Positions 36,813 to 46,128 of a DNA stretch of 64,000 nt are shown here, one piece after another. The stretch comes from Lewinellaceae bacterium (lineage in GTDB: Bacteria > Bacteroidota > Bacteroidia > Chitinophagales > Saprospiraceae), in assembly GCA_020636405.1 (NCBI GenBank), contig JACJXW010000005.1, positions 620,001-684,000 on the forward strand, read 5' to 3'. The notes under the pieces are model-generated. The model saw only the letters and a list, made by a program, of their open reading frames with translations. It did no database searches and was not told the DNA's origin. How positions within the stretch are numbered: position 1 is the stretch's first letter; every line of letters begins with the position of its first letter. A program made the position numbers and the translations under genes.

Positions 36813-37637
36813 ATGAATGCGGAAAAGCTTAACGAATACCTGAACCTGCTCTCTGAAATGGCCATCACCTTCCTGCCAAAGTTGGGGCTGGCGCTGTTGT
36901 TGCTCTTTTTTGGGTTTAAGATCGTCAATCGGCTTTCTGTCCTGTCCGGCCGGGCCCTGGAGCGGGCCGGGTTGAGCGGTAACCTCCTGCCTTTTGTTCG
37001 CTCTCTGGCCAATGTTTCCCTCAAGCTTATGCTGATCTTCAGTGTAGCCGGGGTGGTTGGTGTCGACGTCACCTCCTTTGTCGCTGTACTGGCCGCCGCC
37101 GGTTTTGCGGTCGGGCTGGCGCTGCAAGGTAGCCTGAGTAATTTTGCTGCCGGCATCATTATCCTGCTTTTCCGGCCTTACAAGGTGGAGGACTGGATAG
37201 AAGTGGACGGTAAATTCGGCAGAGTGGAGGAAATACAGATCTTCAATACGATAATGGTGACGCCCGGCCGCAAAACCCTCATTATCCCCAACGGGCAGGT
37301 GGTGGACAATACCGTGACCAACTATTCCCTGAAGGGGTGCATTCGGATAGAACTGAACGTCACGATGCCCTACAGCGAAAGCTTCCCGAAAGTCAGGGAC
37401 ATCATTATGGGGGAACTGAATGCCATCCCCAAAGTGCTCAATGCCCCGGAACCGGAGGTTGGCATCGAAGCCTACGACAGCCACAACGTACTGCTGGCCG
37501 TGCGCCCTTATGCCCTCCCCGACGATTATTGGGAAGTGACTTTCGAGGTCTACGAACGCATCAAAGCAGCCTTCAACCGCCAGGGCATTAAGGTCGCTTA
37601 CTCGGAAGGGGTGGAAATGGGCACGATCGGGCAATAG
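36813..37637 (+). CDS. Small-conductance mechanosensitive channel (MscS)
   Basis: The protein is 274 residues from ATG 36813 (a GTG lies two codons upstream). Three membrane helices occupy about 1-110, with the pore-lining TM3 rich in Gly and Ala (VLAAAGFAVGLALQGSLSNFAAG). The MscS beta domain follows (RPYKVEDWIEVDGKFGRVEEI, IPNGQVVDNTVTNYS) and an alpha/beta C-terminal domain. It releases solutes on osmotic downshock. It is convergent with the CvpA gene, with only 3 bp between stops. Confidence 0.93.
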   Translation: MNAEKLNEYLNLLSEMAITFLPKLGLALLLLFFGFKIVNRLSVLSGRALERAGLSGNLLPFVRSLANVSLKLMLIFSVAGVVGVDVTSFVAVLAAAGFAVGLALQGSLSNFAAGIIILLFRPYKVEDWIEVDGKFGRVEEIQIFNTIMVTPGRKTLIIPNGQVVDNTVTNYSLKGCIRIELNVTMPYSESFPKVRDIIMGELNAIPKVLNAPEPEVGIEAYDSHNVLLAVRPYALPDDYWEVTFEVYERIKAAFNRQGIKVAYSEGVEMGTIGQ

Positions 37638-37640
37638 AAC

Positions 37641-38240
37641 TTACCTTCGTTCCTTATCCCTGTCATTTTCGGGAATGTCGTAAAATTCGGGAGCGGATTC
37701 CCTTCGTTCCACGCTCATATTTTCGAGGTCATCCATAAATTCTATGGAGTGGTCCCAGAAATCTTCGAAGATGGGTTTGGCCTTTCGGCCCCAGGCCCAT
37801 ACCTTCTGCGGGTAACGTTCGAGATAATAATAGGATCTGGATTCCTGTTTGGTGGATTCCCCCAGCAGATGGGAGGTATCGGCGAACCAGAGTATCAGGC
37901 TGTATACCAGGACGAAAATGGCAGTGAGGAAAAAGCCGCCGATGATCTGGTTGATGAAATTGATATTGGCGGTTTCCAGGGCGCCTTCCAGCAGGTTGGC
38001 AAAGAAGCGGATGATGAACATAGTACCAACGAAAGTCAGTAGGAATCCCGCAATGAACATCAAGGGATTTTCGTTAAACATACTTTCGAGGATGCCGGTC
38101 ACCTCCGGGCCGAAACGAAAGGCCATCATCAGGCCGAAGACCACCGAGAATATGGTGAAAATGGTCTTGATGATCCCTCGTGAGAAGCCCAGGTAGAAAC
38201 CCCAGCCTGCTAGTACCAGAAATATCAGGTCTATTGCCAT
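37641..38240 (-). CDS. CvpA family membrane protein
   Basis: The protein is 199 residues with four predicted membrane helices in the first 120 residues (MAIDLIFLVLAGWGFYLGFSRG, then the IGGFFLTAIFVLVYS segment). This matches CvpA, which is linked in proteobacteria to colicin V production and envelope stress resistance. The C-terminal tail is hydrophilic and charged (ENDRDKERR). It stands alone. Confidence 0.86.
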   Translation of the reverse strand: MAIDLIFLVLAGWGFYLGFSRGIIKTIFTIFSVVFGLMMAFRFGPEVTGILESMFNENPLMFIAGFLLTFVGTMFIIRFFANLLEGALETANINFINQIIGGFFLTAIFVLVYSLILWFADTSHLLGESTKQESRSYYYLERYPQKVWAWGRKAKPIFEDFWDHSIEFMDDLENMSVERRESAPEFYDIPENDRDKERR

Positions 38241-38437
38241 AATGAGTTCAAAAGTAAGAGTTTAGCGGAGATTATGACGAAAATAATAGACTTATGGCCG
38301 CATTAATTGGATCAAAACCTCTGCTTTGGGCATTTTTCTGCGCTGAAAAATGAAGTGCAACAAAATCACCCCAATTCAGTATAAGAATAAAACAAAGAAG
38401 CCGCCCGGTAAGATCGGCCAGATAACCGGGATCTTTT

Positions 38438-38632
38438 TGAAGCTGTTTGAATTTAATCCTTCAGCTTTATTATGGCCCTTTTTCCACCATATTTCGGTAC
38501 TTTTTCGCTCCGTAGCTACGGCTACGAAGCTCGAAAGTGTCCTCATCTGTCTCCGTCGGCCATAGCCTTTGGCGACGAGCCGGTGAAAAAATGACCTATA
38601 ATAAATTCTAAAAACCAAATTCAAACAGCTTT
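38438..38632. mobile_element. 195-bp inverted-repeat element
   Basis: AAGCTGTTTGAATTT (38438-38452) is a perfect inverted match to AAATTCAAACAGCTT (38618-38632). The repeats continue inward imperfectly to about 50 bp each (TTTATTATGG, then TTTTTCCACC on the left, and the corresponding sequence on the right). The centre holds another palindrome, CCGTAGCTACGG. There is no gene, and nothing else is seen in the flanking 38241-38698 gap. Confidence 0.7.
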
Positions 38633-38672
38633 TAAAATGAAAAAAAAGTTTAATTCTTTCCCCCCAAGGGGC

Positions 38673-38680
38673 TAACTTTG
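38673..38680 (+). promoter_or_regulatory. Likely -7 box of the small exported protein gene
   Basis: TAACTTTG matches TAnnTTTG, 18 bp before the ATG at 38699. The -33 region (GTTTA near 38648) is poor. Confidence 0.5.
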
Positions 38681-38698
38681 TATAAAAATTTCAATCAA

Positions 38699-39169
38699 AT
38701 GAAAGTTGTATTATCATTAATCCTGGGAACTACGCTCTTTGCTTCTACACTGCTGGCCCAAACCCAAGAGATGCCGGCCGTATTCAAGCTGGGCGAAAAC
38801 GAAAAGGGTTACGAAGCCCTCAACCAAGCTTACAGCCAAACGTTGCTGGAAGTCAGCAATTTCGACACCCAAAAGGCTTTTGATACCTGGATGGGGATGA
38901 TGCGCGAAATGGAAGAATATTCCAAAAAGATCCGTTTCGACATCAAAGGAGTGAAGCTGTGGCTGCATGTATTCTGGAACGAAGACGGTTCTGTCAGCCA
39001 TATCGGTTACTTGCTTCGCCCGGACTCGCGCAACATCGATGCGCTCGAACTGGCCGCTTTCCTCAAGACTTTTATGGGCCGTTACAAGCTTCCGGCCACC
39101 AGCAATAAGAAGTTCAGCCACTACACCGGCGCTAACTTCCCGATCTTCAGCGAAAAGGTGACGAACTAG
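38699..39169 (+). CDS. Hypothetical secreted protein
   Basis: The product is 156 residues from ATG 38699, with a signal peptide ending LLAQ. The mature part (FDTQKAFDTWMGMMREMEEYSKKI, then LWLHVFWNEDGSVSHIGYLLRPDSRN) looks like a compact alpha/beta domain. I do not recognise a family. A strong terminator and a separate promoter follow, so it is monocistronic. Confidence 0.72.
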   Translation: MKVVLSLILGTTLFASTLLAQTQEMPAVFKLGENEKGYEALNQAYSQTLLEVSNFDTQKAFDTWMGMMREMEEYSKKIRFDIKGVKLWLHVFWNEDGSVSHIGYLLRPDSRNIDALELAAFLKTFMGRYKLPATSNKKFSHYTGANFPIFSEKVTN

Positions 39170-39170
39170 C

Positions 39171-39216
39171 CTGTTCGTGTATTGGTATATTCGTGCATTC
39201 GTATTGGAATGCGCGT
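39171..39216. repeat. Short 7-8-bp-period repeat after stop codon
   Basis: The TTCGTG, TTGGTA, TTCGTG, TTCGTA and TTGGAA units recur every 7-8 bp just after the upstream stop. It is a weak relative of the array at 31461-31628. Confidence 0.4.
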
Positions 39217-39250
39217 TTTCTCAGCTGCCGATCTAAAAGCAGCAGTCCTG

Positions 39251-39300
39251 AAAAATAACTCCTTCACTTATACGACAAGCGGTGAAGGAGTTATTTTTTT
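39251..39300 (+). terminator. Strong terminator before the dehydrogenase gene
   Basis: AAAAATAACTCCTTCAC (39251-39267) pairs perfectly with GTGAAGGAGTTATTTTT (39282-39298), and the T run continues. Both strands have a T-rich tail. Confidence 0.93.
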
Positions 39301-39314
39301 AAAGGCCCCCTAAA

Positions 39315-39345
39315 TTTGCAAAGCCCCTCTCTCCGCGTATATTTG
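39315..39345 (+). promoter_or_regulatory. Promoter of the SerA-like gene
   Basis: TTTG (39315-39318), 19 bp, then TATATTTG (39338-39345) is a full match to the Bacteroidota consensus, 36 bp before the ATG. Confidence 0.78.
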
Positions 39346-39380
39346 CACTACTTTATTATCCTAAATAAACTACTGGTTCG

Positions 39381-40346
39381 ATGATAAAAATATTAGCCAA
39401 CGACGGCATTGATGCCGATGGCCAAATGTTATTGGAGGAAGCTGGTTATCAGGTGGATACCGAAAAGGTGGCGCAGGAAGACCTGCCGGGCGTACTGCCG
39501 GATTATGATGTTGTCATTGTTCGCAGCGCCACCAAGATCCGCAAGGACCTCATCGACAAGTGCCCGAACCTGAAGATCATCGCCCGCGGCGGGGTCGGCC
39601 TGGACAATATCGATGTGGAGTACGCCGAAAGCAAAGGCATCACCGTGATGAATACGCCGGCGGCTTCGTCTCAATCCGTAGCAGAGCTGGTCTTCGCCCA
39701 TCTGTTCTCCCTCTGCCGTTTCCTGCAGCAATCGCACCGCGAAATGCCGGTGAAAGGCAACACGGAGTTCAAAAAACTGAAAAACATCTATTCCGACGGG
39801 ATACAGCTGCGCGGCCGTACCCTCGGCATCATCGGCTTCGGCCGGATCGGCCAGGAGGTCGCCCGGATTGGACTTGCCCTCGGTATGAAAGTCATGCCGG
39901 TCGACCTGGTGGTCAACGAGGCGGATATCGACATCAATGTGTTCGTCAGCGAGAACGTGCGCCTGGAAGTCACCCTGGACACCTACGAATGGGATGAGGT
40001 GCTCTCCAATAGTGATTTCCTGACCTTGCATGTGCCCTTTACCGGGGGCTCGGCCCTTATTGGCCCGAATGAGCTTGCCAAGATGAAGGACGGGGCCATC
40101 ATCGTCAATACCGCCCGCGGCGGCGCTGTGGATGAAGACGCCCTGCTGGAAGCGCTCAACAACGGCAAACTGCGCGGCGCCGCCCTCGACGTTTTCGACA
40201 ACGAACCTACGCCCAAAAAGGAACTGCTGGAACACCCCCTGGTATCCTGCAGCCCCCACATCGGCGCCGCTACTGCCGAAGCCCAAGCCAACATCGGTCT
40301 GGAACTGGCGGACCGGATACTGGCGTTCTTTGGGGATGATAAGTAA
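39381..40346 (+). CDS. D-2-hydroxyacid dehydrogenase, SerA-like
   Basis: The protein is 321 residues with the NAD-binding GIIGFGRIGQEVARIG motif. Catalytic groups are present: Arg in NTARGGAVDEDALL, Glu in DNEPTP and His in CSPHIGAATAEAQ. This is the short form without the C-terminal ACT domain. It most resembles D-3-phosphoglycerate dehydrogenase, the first step of serine synthesis (RSATKIRKDLID, ARGGVGLDNID). serC is not adjacent, so the substrate is not proved. It has its own promoter. Confidence 0.9.
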   Translation: MIKILANDGIDADGQMLLEEAGYQVDTEKVAQEDLPGVLPDYDVVIVRSATKIRKDLIDKCPNLKIIARGGVGLDNIDVEYAESKGITVMNTPAASSQSVAELVFAHLFSLCRFLQQSHREMPVKGNTEFKKLKNIYSDGIQLRGRTLGIIGFGRIGQEVARIGLALGMKVMPVDLVVNEADIDINVFVSENVRLEVTLDTYEWDEVLSNSDFLTLHVPFTGGSALIGPNELAKMKDGAIIVNTARGGAVDEDALLEALNNGKLRGAALDVFDNEPTPKKELLEHPLVSCSPHIGAATAEAQANIGLELADRILAFFGDDK

Positions 40347-40363
40347 TAATGCGGCCCAGGTAA

Positions 40364-40402
40364 TTTTGATTTTCCAGATTTCCGAGATCTGGAAAATCAA
40401 AA
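40364..40402. terminator. Perfect 16-bp inverted repeat between convergent genes
   Basis: TTTTGATTTTCCAGAT (40364-40379) pairs with ATCTGGAAAATCAAAA (40387-40402) around a 7-base loop. It lies between two stop codons (40346 and 40419), so it probably ends transcription, although no U tract follows on either strand. Confidence 0.6.
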
Positions 40403-40418
40403 AACCTTTTAAATCCCG

Positions 40419-41846
40419 TCAGCCTGTTCCTGTCTTTACGAACCGCAACACCACCTGCCGCTCTCCGGCCTGCAGCCGCAGGAAATATACCCCCGGCGGC
40501 CAGCCTGATACATCGACCTGATATTGCTGAATGCCGGAGGGAAGGGCCAGTTCCTCCCGGTGCAGCAGCTGGCCGGCTGCGTTTTGTATGGCGAGGACTG
40601 CGCCTTCGGGCTGTAGGCTGTTTAACCCCAGATGGAGGGTGTGGGTGGCGGGGTTGGGGAAGATTGAAATAGGTTCTTTTTCCAAAGATTCGGTTCTGTT
40701 TATGCTTCCACAGTCGGCGGTATAATCTCCTCCTGTCCATTTGGCTATTCCGTTAAATCTTTTTCCATCGATATACCCAAACCATCCTGCTACAAATAAA
40801 TCACCATTTAAAGATGCTAAAGCGTAAACTCTGTCTGAAAAAGAATTTCCAAAACCACACCATCGTTGCCCATCCCAGCGAGCGAAGTTCTGTGCCGGAA
40901 CTCCATCTCCTACTTGATCAAAAATACCTCCGACATACAGCCCCCCGTTGTGTATGGCCATGGCATGGACATCAGCATTGGAGCCGATGATACCCCCTCC
41001 CACCTCTTCCCAGCCGGAATTGCCCAGCTTCATGACCTTATTGCCTGCATTACCGTCCGATTGCCGGAAGAAACCGGCCACGTACAACTGCCCCTGAAAG
41101 ACAAGCATGGCATTGATGTGGGCCAAGCCTCCTTTGATTCCGCCGTCTACCGCGTGCCACTTTTCGCCGTCAAACCGGGCGATATCTTTGGTTTCTCCTT
41201 CCTCGGCCATCACTATAAAATTGCCGGCGGCATAGATGTCATTGCCTAACCGGGACAGGCAGCAAATCCGGCTATCGAAACCACGGCCGGGAAAATCAAA
41301 GGCTTTCCAGGTATTGCCATTCCAGATGGCTAAACCGTTAGCCGGCAATTCGCCGGCCTGGCGGAACAGGCCACCGACAAGAATTTCCTCTTCCATGGAG
41401 AGGATAGAATAAAACTCTCCTGCAAAGCCGCTTGAAGTTTTTACTCCCCCCTGCAAAGAATCCCAGCGTTCACCGTTCCAGCGTGCAATTCCGTAAATGA
41501 TGTCATCGCCGGACGGCACGTCCTGGAGGTCGGCATATATTTCATCCTGGAAACGGGCTATCCCCCGAATGGGCGGGCAAATAACCAGGCAGTTCCCTGC
41601 TGCATTACCCTCGCCAAGCGCTACATATTTATTGCCGTCCCAGGCGGTTATCCCATTAACACGGACGGTGTCTTCCGAATTAAAAGCATACCTAAAATTC
41701 CCTCCGATGTATAAGCGGTTGTCAACCGAATCGGCAAACATTGAAAAGGCAGCATATTCCAGCCCGTTGCCAAGCGGCGCCCAGTTCTGGGCGGTTCCGC
41801 AAAGAGGCGAGATTAAGAGTATCAGGTAAAATTTTATTTTTTTCAT
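40419..41846 (-). CDS. T9SS-sorted beta-propeller protein
   Basis: The protein is 475 residues from ATG 41846 (signal MKKIKFYLILLISPLCGTAQ). The body consists of propeller-like repeats (LYIGGNFRY, then ITAWDGNKYVALGEG, NGLAIWNGNTWKAFD). The C-terminal sorting domain is clear: SIFPNPATHTLHLGL, then GVYFLRLQAGERQVVLRFVKTG. It is predicted to be surface exposed. It follows the frameshifted T9SS gene on the same strand by 68 bp. Confidence 0.87.
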   Translation of the reverse strand: MKKIKFYLILLISPLCGTAQNWAPLGNGLEYAAFSMFADSVDNRLYIGGNFRYAFNSEDTVRVNGITAWDGNKYVALGEGNAAGNCLVICPPIRGIARFQDEIYADLQDVPSGDDIIYGIARWNGERWDSLQGGVKTSSGFAGEFYSILSMEEEILVGGLFRQAGELPANGLAIWNGNTWKAFDFPGRGFDSRICCLSRLGNDIYAAGNFIVMAEEGETKDIARFDGEKWHAVDGGIKGGLAHINAMLVFQGQLYVAGFFRQSDGNAGNKVMKLGNSGWEEVGGGIIGSNADVHAMAIHNGGLYVGGIFDQVGDGVPAQNFARWDGQRWCGFGNSFSDRVYALASLNGDLFVAGWFGYIDGKRFNGIAKWTGGDYTADCGSINRTESLEKEPISIFPNPATHTLHLGLNSLQPEGAVLAIQNAAGQLLHREELALPSGIQQYQVDVSGWPPGVYFLRLQAGERQVVLRFVKTGTG

Positions 41847-41914
41847 TGGTGTAGCTTTGAAACGCCTCTTCCAGGCAAAGGTGCCTGGAGGAGGCGGTAA
41901 AGGGAATGAAATGG

Positions 41915-44146
41915 TCAATACTTCAAAATTTTGAATCCCTGAGAAAGGCCAGGGCCTTCGAGGTAAAGGTAATATACCCCGGTAGGATAACTGCTGAGGC
42001 CAATGGCAGGCAGGCCTTCTACTGTTTGGGGAATACCCCCGGCGGATAGCCTGCGGCCGAACCCATCATAAAGAGAATACCTGAGCTGGTGGCCGGGAAT
42101 GGAAGTATTAATAAAAATTGTCCCGGCCGTTGGGTTAGGATAAACCAAAAGGCCTTGTTGAGAGCCCACCTCTTCTCTGGTATTCACTATACAGCTTATA
42201 GATTCAGGTAGGGTAAGCTGGCTGATAAAGGCGTCGGCACTATTACTTACATCATCTTGAAGATAAGAATTCACGGATAGGGTACCCAGTGGTATTGTAG
42301 CGCCCGCGCTGGAGGCGCTGCTGCTTTCACCGCCAAAGATGATATAATCTTCGCCTAACATCCTGAACCCGAGGGGCGTTTCAAACCGTGCGCCGCCCCA
42401 ATAAGAAAGGTATTTTTGCTCAAGGTTGCCGTCTACAGTAAGGATAAATGCATCGGACGCTGTGTTATTATCACCCCGGTTGATGTCTGGATAGTGGAAG
42501 GGGAAGCCACTGATATTTTGTACATTCAAATCCTCGCTTGTCGTCCTGCCGGTTACATATATGTTACCACAATCATCTACATCAATACTTTCCCCGCCTA
42601 TACGAAGAAAAGTAACCGGGTCTCCTTCGTCCATTTGGGCTTCTTCTCCATCACCGCCAAAAAAGGTATTCCATTCCATTGCCCCTTCGCTCGAAAACTT
42701 CGCTATGAAAAGGTCCTGGCTTCCATTCAGGGTATTGTCAAATATCCCCGGGCCGGAGGCAGGCGCCTGTAACGGGAAGGAACCATCACTACTTTGGGTA
42801 TTGCCGGCGACATAAACCTGCCCTAGCCCGTCCGCTTCGATTGAAATTCCGGCGTCATATCCATCTCCGCCCAAATAGGTCGACCAGTATAGTTCTCGTT
42901 CATCAGTAAATTTGGCGACAAACGCGTCGGAGGTTCCCCCGCCAAACGTGCTTTGAATGCTTACATTACCCAAATTACTGAGTTCAAAAACTCCGGGGCC
43001 ATCTCCGGATACGTTGCCGGTAACGTACAACTCATCGCCATCTATAGCCATGTCAAATATTTGATTGTTATCGGCAGAAGAACTGAATAAAGTGGCCCAT
43101 ACAACCTGCCCGGAAGGGCTGAACTCCGTTATGAAATTTGAACCTTCCGTTTCTGAATGGGCGTTGCCAGTAGCCTGGGCGGGGAATGTGCTATATACAT
43201 CTACCGGGTCAATATAGCCGGCAATAAACACATGGCCGTTTTCTGCCACCTCGACAACAGAAACATTCTCATAACCGGCTTCTTTTTCTCCAAAAAAAGA
43301 AGCCCATACTCTATTTCCCGAATTGTCTAATTTTACGATAAAACCCCTGTTCCCGGCCAAATCGACAGGTGGGTTGTCATCAAAATGTGCGCCGCTGGCT
43401 TGTTCCAGTGGAAAATTGCCGGAGAAAGTATTCCCAACAAAGTAAACATTGTCCGCAGCATCAGCGGCAATGGAGGTGGCAAATTCACTACCACTCGTAC
43501 CAAGGACTCCACTGAAATTAAAACCGCCACCATAGAAGGTAGCCCAAATGCTTTCTCCACCGCTATTAAATTTTAGAGCAAAGGCATCTAAACCAGCACC
43601 TGAAAGTGAATTGAATCCTTGTATAGGATTCAGAGTAGGGAAGTCAATACTCCTTGTGACTCCACAAGCTAAAGAATTCTGAGAAGCATCTACTGCAAAA
43701 TTATTGATGATATCCAAAAATCCAGATCCTCCATAATAGGTGCTCCATATTCCCGGTGCAATATTATCTGTATTTTTCGGCCGCTTAACCTCAATCACCA
43801 AATGCTTCTCCTCATCATACTCGTCTATCCCTGTGAAGTGCACTACCGAATCGCCCTCTATCTCATACTCTGGCAGCCACTCCACCTCCACTCTTACACC
43901 CTCCGCGTCCACCTGATAAGCCTGCGGGGCCGGCAGCTCGAATGCCCCCACCGAGGTTTCTATCTCCACTCCTCCTACCTCGGTTGGCGCCAGGCCGCTT
44001 TGGCCGTCGAACTTCAGTTGGATGTCTTCCGGGTTGCCGCCCGGCTCGATGATGAAATAGTACTTCACTCCGGCATTGTTGGAGTAGGCCATCAGGCCTA
44101 TCTTGTGGTATATGTCCGTTTGCACCACTCGCTCGTACAGGCTCAC
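41915..44146 (-). CDS. C-terminal part of a broken SBBP-repeat T9SS protein
   Basis: These 743 residues belong with the fragment at 44320-45861. The intact reading frame resumes at GTG 44146 after an in-frame TAA at 44156-44158. It begins in the domain YHKIGLMAYSNNAGVKYYF, which normally follows an ENRGQ segment in SBBP proteins. SBBP-like repeats follow (ISIEADGLGQVYVAGNTQS, WNTFFGGDGEE). It ends in a T9SS type A sorting domain (VYPNPTAGTIF, GVYYLYLEG, GFKILKY). As drawn it lacks a signal peptide, so on its own it would not be exported. Confidence 0.8.
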   Translation of the reverse strand: MSLYERVVQTDIYHKIGLMAYSNNAGVKYYFIIEPGGNPEDIQLKFDGQSGLAPTEVGGVEIETSVGAFELPAPQAYQVDAEGVRVEVEWLPEYEIEGDSVVHFTGIDEYDEEKHLVIEVKRPKNTDNIAPGIWSTYYGGSGFLDIINNFAVDASQNSLACGVTRSIDFPTLNPIQGFNSLSGAGLDAFALKFNSGGESIWATFYGGGFNFSGVLGTSGSEFATSIAADAADNVYFVGNTFSGNFPLEQASGAHFDDNPPVDLAGNRGFIVKLDNSGNRVWASFFGEKEAGYENVSVVEVAENGHVFIAGYIDPVDVYSTFPAQATGNAHSETEGSNFITEFSPSGQVVWATLFSSSADNNQIFDMAIDGDELYVTGNVSGDGPGVFELSNLGNVSIQSTFGGGTSDAFVAKFTDERELYWSTYLGGDGYDAGISIEADGLGQVYVAGNTQSSDGSFPLQAPASGPGIFDNTLNGSQDLFIAKFSSEGAMEWNTFFGGDGEEAQMDEGDPVTFLRIGGESIDVDDCGNIYVTGRTTSEDLNVQNISGFPFHYPDINRGDNNTASDAFILTVDGNLEQKYLSYWGGARFETPLGFRMLGEDYIIFGGESSSASSAGATIPLGTLSVNSYLQDDVSNSADAFISQLTLPESISCIVNTREEVGSQQGLLVYPNPTAGTIFINTSIPGHQLRYSLYDGFGRRLSAGGIPQTVEGLPAIGLSSYPTGVYYLYLEGPGLSQGFKILKY

Positions 44147-44420
44147 CCGGTACCTTTACCTTCCGGGATGTAAATACCAGGTAGTAGTTGTGATAAGTAT
44201 GCCGCCGGCCTGTATGCCGTAACCCCGGGCGTCGTTCTTGCCGTTTTTGAACGTCATATCCACCCGGTGCAGGGTGTCCGGCGTTTCGGCAGTAGTATCT
44301 ATGGAGGCGGTGATAAAACTTATCCTGTCGTGGTGGAAATAGGTGGGCGGGTAGGCGGAGGCATTGTAAAAGCGCACTTCCTCCACCGCCGCTCCGGAGC
44401 TGTCCGCCAGCTGCCCCGGT
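44147..44420 (-). pseudogene. Frameshifted junction of the SBBP-repeat T9SS gene
   Basis: The two flanking frames are one gene. At 44414-44417 (CCCC on the plus strand), one extra G in the coding strand would restore ENRGQLADSSGAAVEEVRF, the expected family segment. Between there and 44386 the correct frame encodes FYNASAYPPTYFHHDRISF. A second disruption near 44158-44200 ends that frame at TAA, and a parallel frame reads YHNYYL, suggesting more than one indel. Homopolymer sequencing error and real decay are both possible. Confidence 0.8.
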
Positions 44421-45861
44421 TTTCAATGAAGGAAATGGCGGTGGAAGCAGCCTCCGTATCGGGCGGCATCAGGATGGCTTTCTTCACATAGCGCACTGTA
44501 GTGTATGTGGTTGCCTCCGGCTCTTCTGTCTGGTTCTTGCCCAGTACGGTGATGTTGCCCAGGCCGTCCACCTCTACGTGGCTGGCTTCATCATCTTTGT
44601 TCGCCAGGCCGTTGAAGGTAGCCTCCCAAACCGTAGTTCCATCACTGGGATTGAGGATAACGGTGTAGTAGTCCCGGCTGCCGTCCTGAGTGGCGAAGCC
44701 GGCCGCGACAACGTTGCCCTCCTCATCTATGGTGATAGCATGGGCTTCATCATCCTGCCCGGCGGCGCCGTCCAGTAGTTTTACCCACTGCTGGGCGCCG
44801 GTGGAGTTGTACTTTACCACGGTGAAGTCCCGGCCGGTTGACGTACTGGTATAGCCCGCCACATATACGTTGCCGCTGCCGTCGAAGGCGATGGCTTTGG
44901 GCACGTCATCCCCGTGGAAACTGCCGTCGTACACCGCCTCCCAGCTCAGGCTGATGGTGGAGCTGTTGTCCAGTTTCAGGGTTTTGAAATCCTTGCCGGC
45001 GCCTCCGGCGCTGCTGCAGCCGGCGATGTAGATGTTGTCGCCCTCATCCGCAGCCAGGGCGGTTACTTCTTCCAGGGCTATATCCGAGGAAGTGCTCAGG
45101 CTGGAATACAAGGCGCCGGATATGCCGTTGATGTAGATACTGCCCGCCGCCCAGGTTGTCGCGTTTTTCTGCACGACTCCCGTCAGGATGAACAGGCTGC
45201 CCGCCCGGGGGAAGAGGAAGCTGCCCACGTCGTAGAGGCCGAAGCCATCTACTGCCTGCGCCCAGTTCTGGCCGCCCGAGCTGTTGTACTTCACGCACAG
45301 CATGTCCATGGAAGTGGAAAGGCTTGCCGTGCCTCCGGTGATGTAGACATTGTCGCCGGAGTCGATGTAGATAAATGTGCCGCCGTCGTAGAAGGAGCCG
45401 GCGCTGTTGTAGGTTTTGTGCCACTGCTTGGCGCCGCTGCCATTAAATTTGACGGTGAGCGCGTCGTAGTTGTTGGACGGCCCATTGTACACCGTGCCGG
45501 CGACGATGATGTTTCCCGAATTGTCGAGGGCGATGTCCGCAGCGATCACATTTCCGGTGCTGTCGGGCAAGTTGAAGGTGGTGGACCAGAGTTCGTAGCC
45601 AATGTCGTCGTACTTTGTCAATAGTAAGTCGTATTTGCCATACTGGTTGAGCTGGCCGCCGGCTACGTAGAGGTTGGAGGAAGCGTCGGTGATACTGACG
45701 AGCCGGTCAACAGACTCGGCTTGTTGGCCGGTAGCGGCGTACCATTCTTCGAGGTAAAAGGTTTTTTCCTGGGCACAGAGCAGCGCGCTGAGCGCGTTAA
45801 GCCACAACACGGAAAATATTATAGCGCGTAACCAGGGGAGGGTGAAATAAAGTTTCTTCAT
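44320..45861 (-). CDS. N-terminal part of a broken SBBP-repeat T9SS protein
   Basis: The fragment runs from ATG 45861 (signal WLRAIIFSVLWLNALSALLCAQ). About 500 residues of SBBP-type beta-propeller repeats follow (ADIALDNSGNIIVAGTVYNG, IAFDGSGNVYVAGYTSTS). In-frame homology ends near 44415 at SFIENRG, and the last 28 residues before the stop at 44320 are out of frame. With the downstream fragment it would make a surface protein of about 1300 residues. Confidence 0.8.
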   Translation of the reverse strand: MKKLYFTLPWLRAIIFSVLWLNALSALLCAQEKTFYLEEWYAATGQQAESVDRLVSITDASSNLYVAGGQLNQYGKYDLLLTKYDDIGYELWSTTFNLPDSTGNVIAADIALDNSGNIIVAGTVYNGPSNNYDALTVKFNGSGAKQWHKTYNSAGSFYDGGTFIYIDSGDNVYITGGTASLSTSMDMLCVKYNSSGGQNWAQAVDGFGLYDVGSFLFPRAGSLFILTGVVQKNATTWAAGSIYINGISGALYSSLSTSSDIALEEVTALAADEGDNIYIAGCSSAGGAGKDFKTLKLDNSSTISLSWEAVYDGSFHGDDVPKAIAFDGSGNVYVAGYTSTSTGRDFTVVKYNSTGAQQWVKLLDGAAGQDDEAHAITIDEEGNVVAAGFATQDGSRDYYTVILNPSDGTTVWEATFNGLANKDDEASHVEVDGLGNITVLGKNQTEEPEATTYTTVRYVKKAILMPPDTEAASTAISFIENRGSWRTAPERRWRKCAFTMPPPTRPPISTTTG

Positions 45862-46128
45862 GGCGTTGGAATTATGATGAAAAAATAGATTTTCAGGTAA
45901 TTTCCTGTCAGTCCGGTGTATCGGGCCGACAGCCCTGACGGTTGACGGTTGCAACCACGGGTGCTTTGCCTTATTTACGGTTAGTGTTTGTTCGGCTGGT
46001 TTGGGTGCGCGTTTGGGAAAGGCTGGAAAATTTAAAATTGATGCTTGTAAGATACGGTCCTCAGGCAACAATGTCAATAGGGCAGGTAATTCTTCAGGCA
46101 TTTGGATTGTTCAGGGCTTTGAGGCCAG

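Noticed and set aside
38350..38565. 71-codon plus-strand frame
   Set aside because: It lies across an inverted-repeat element and its translation has no protein-like pattern.
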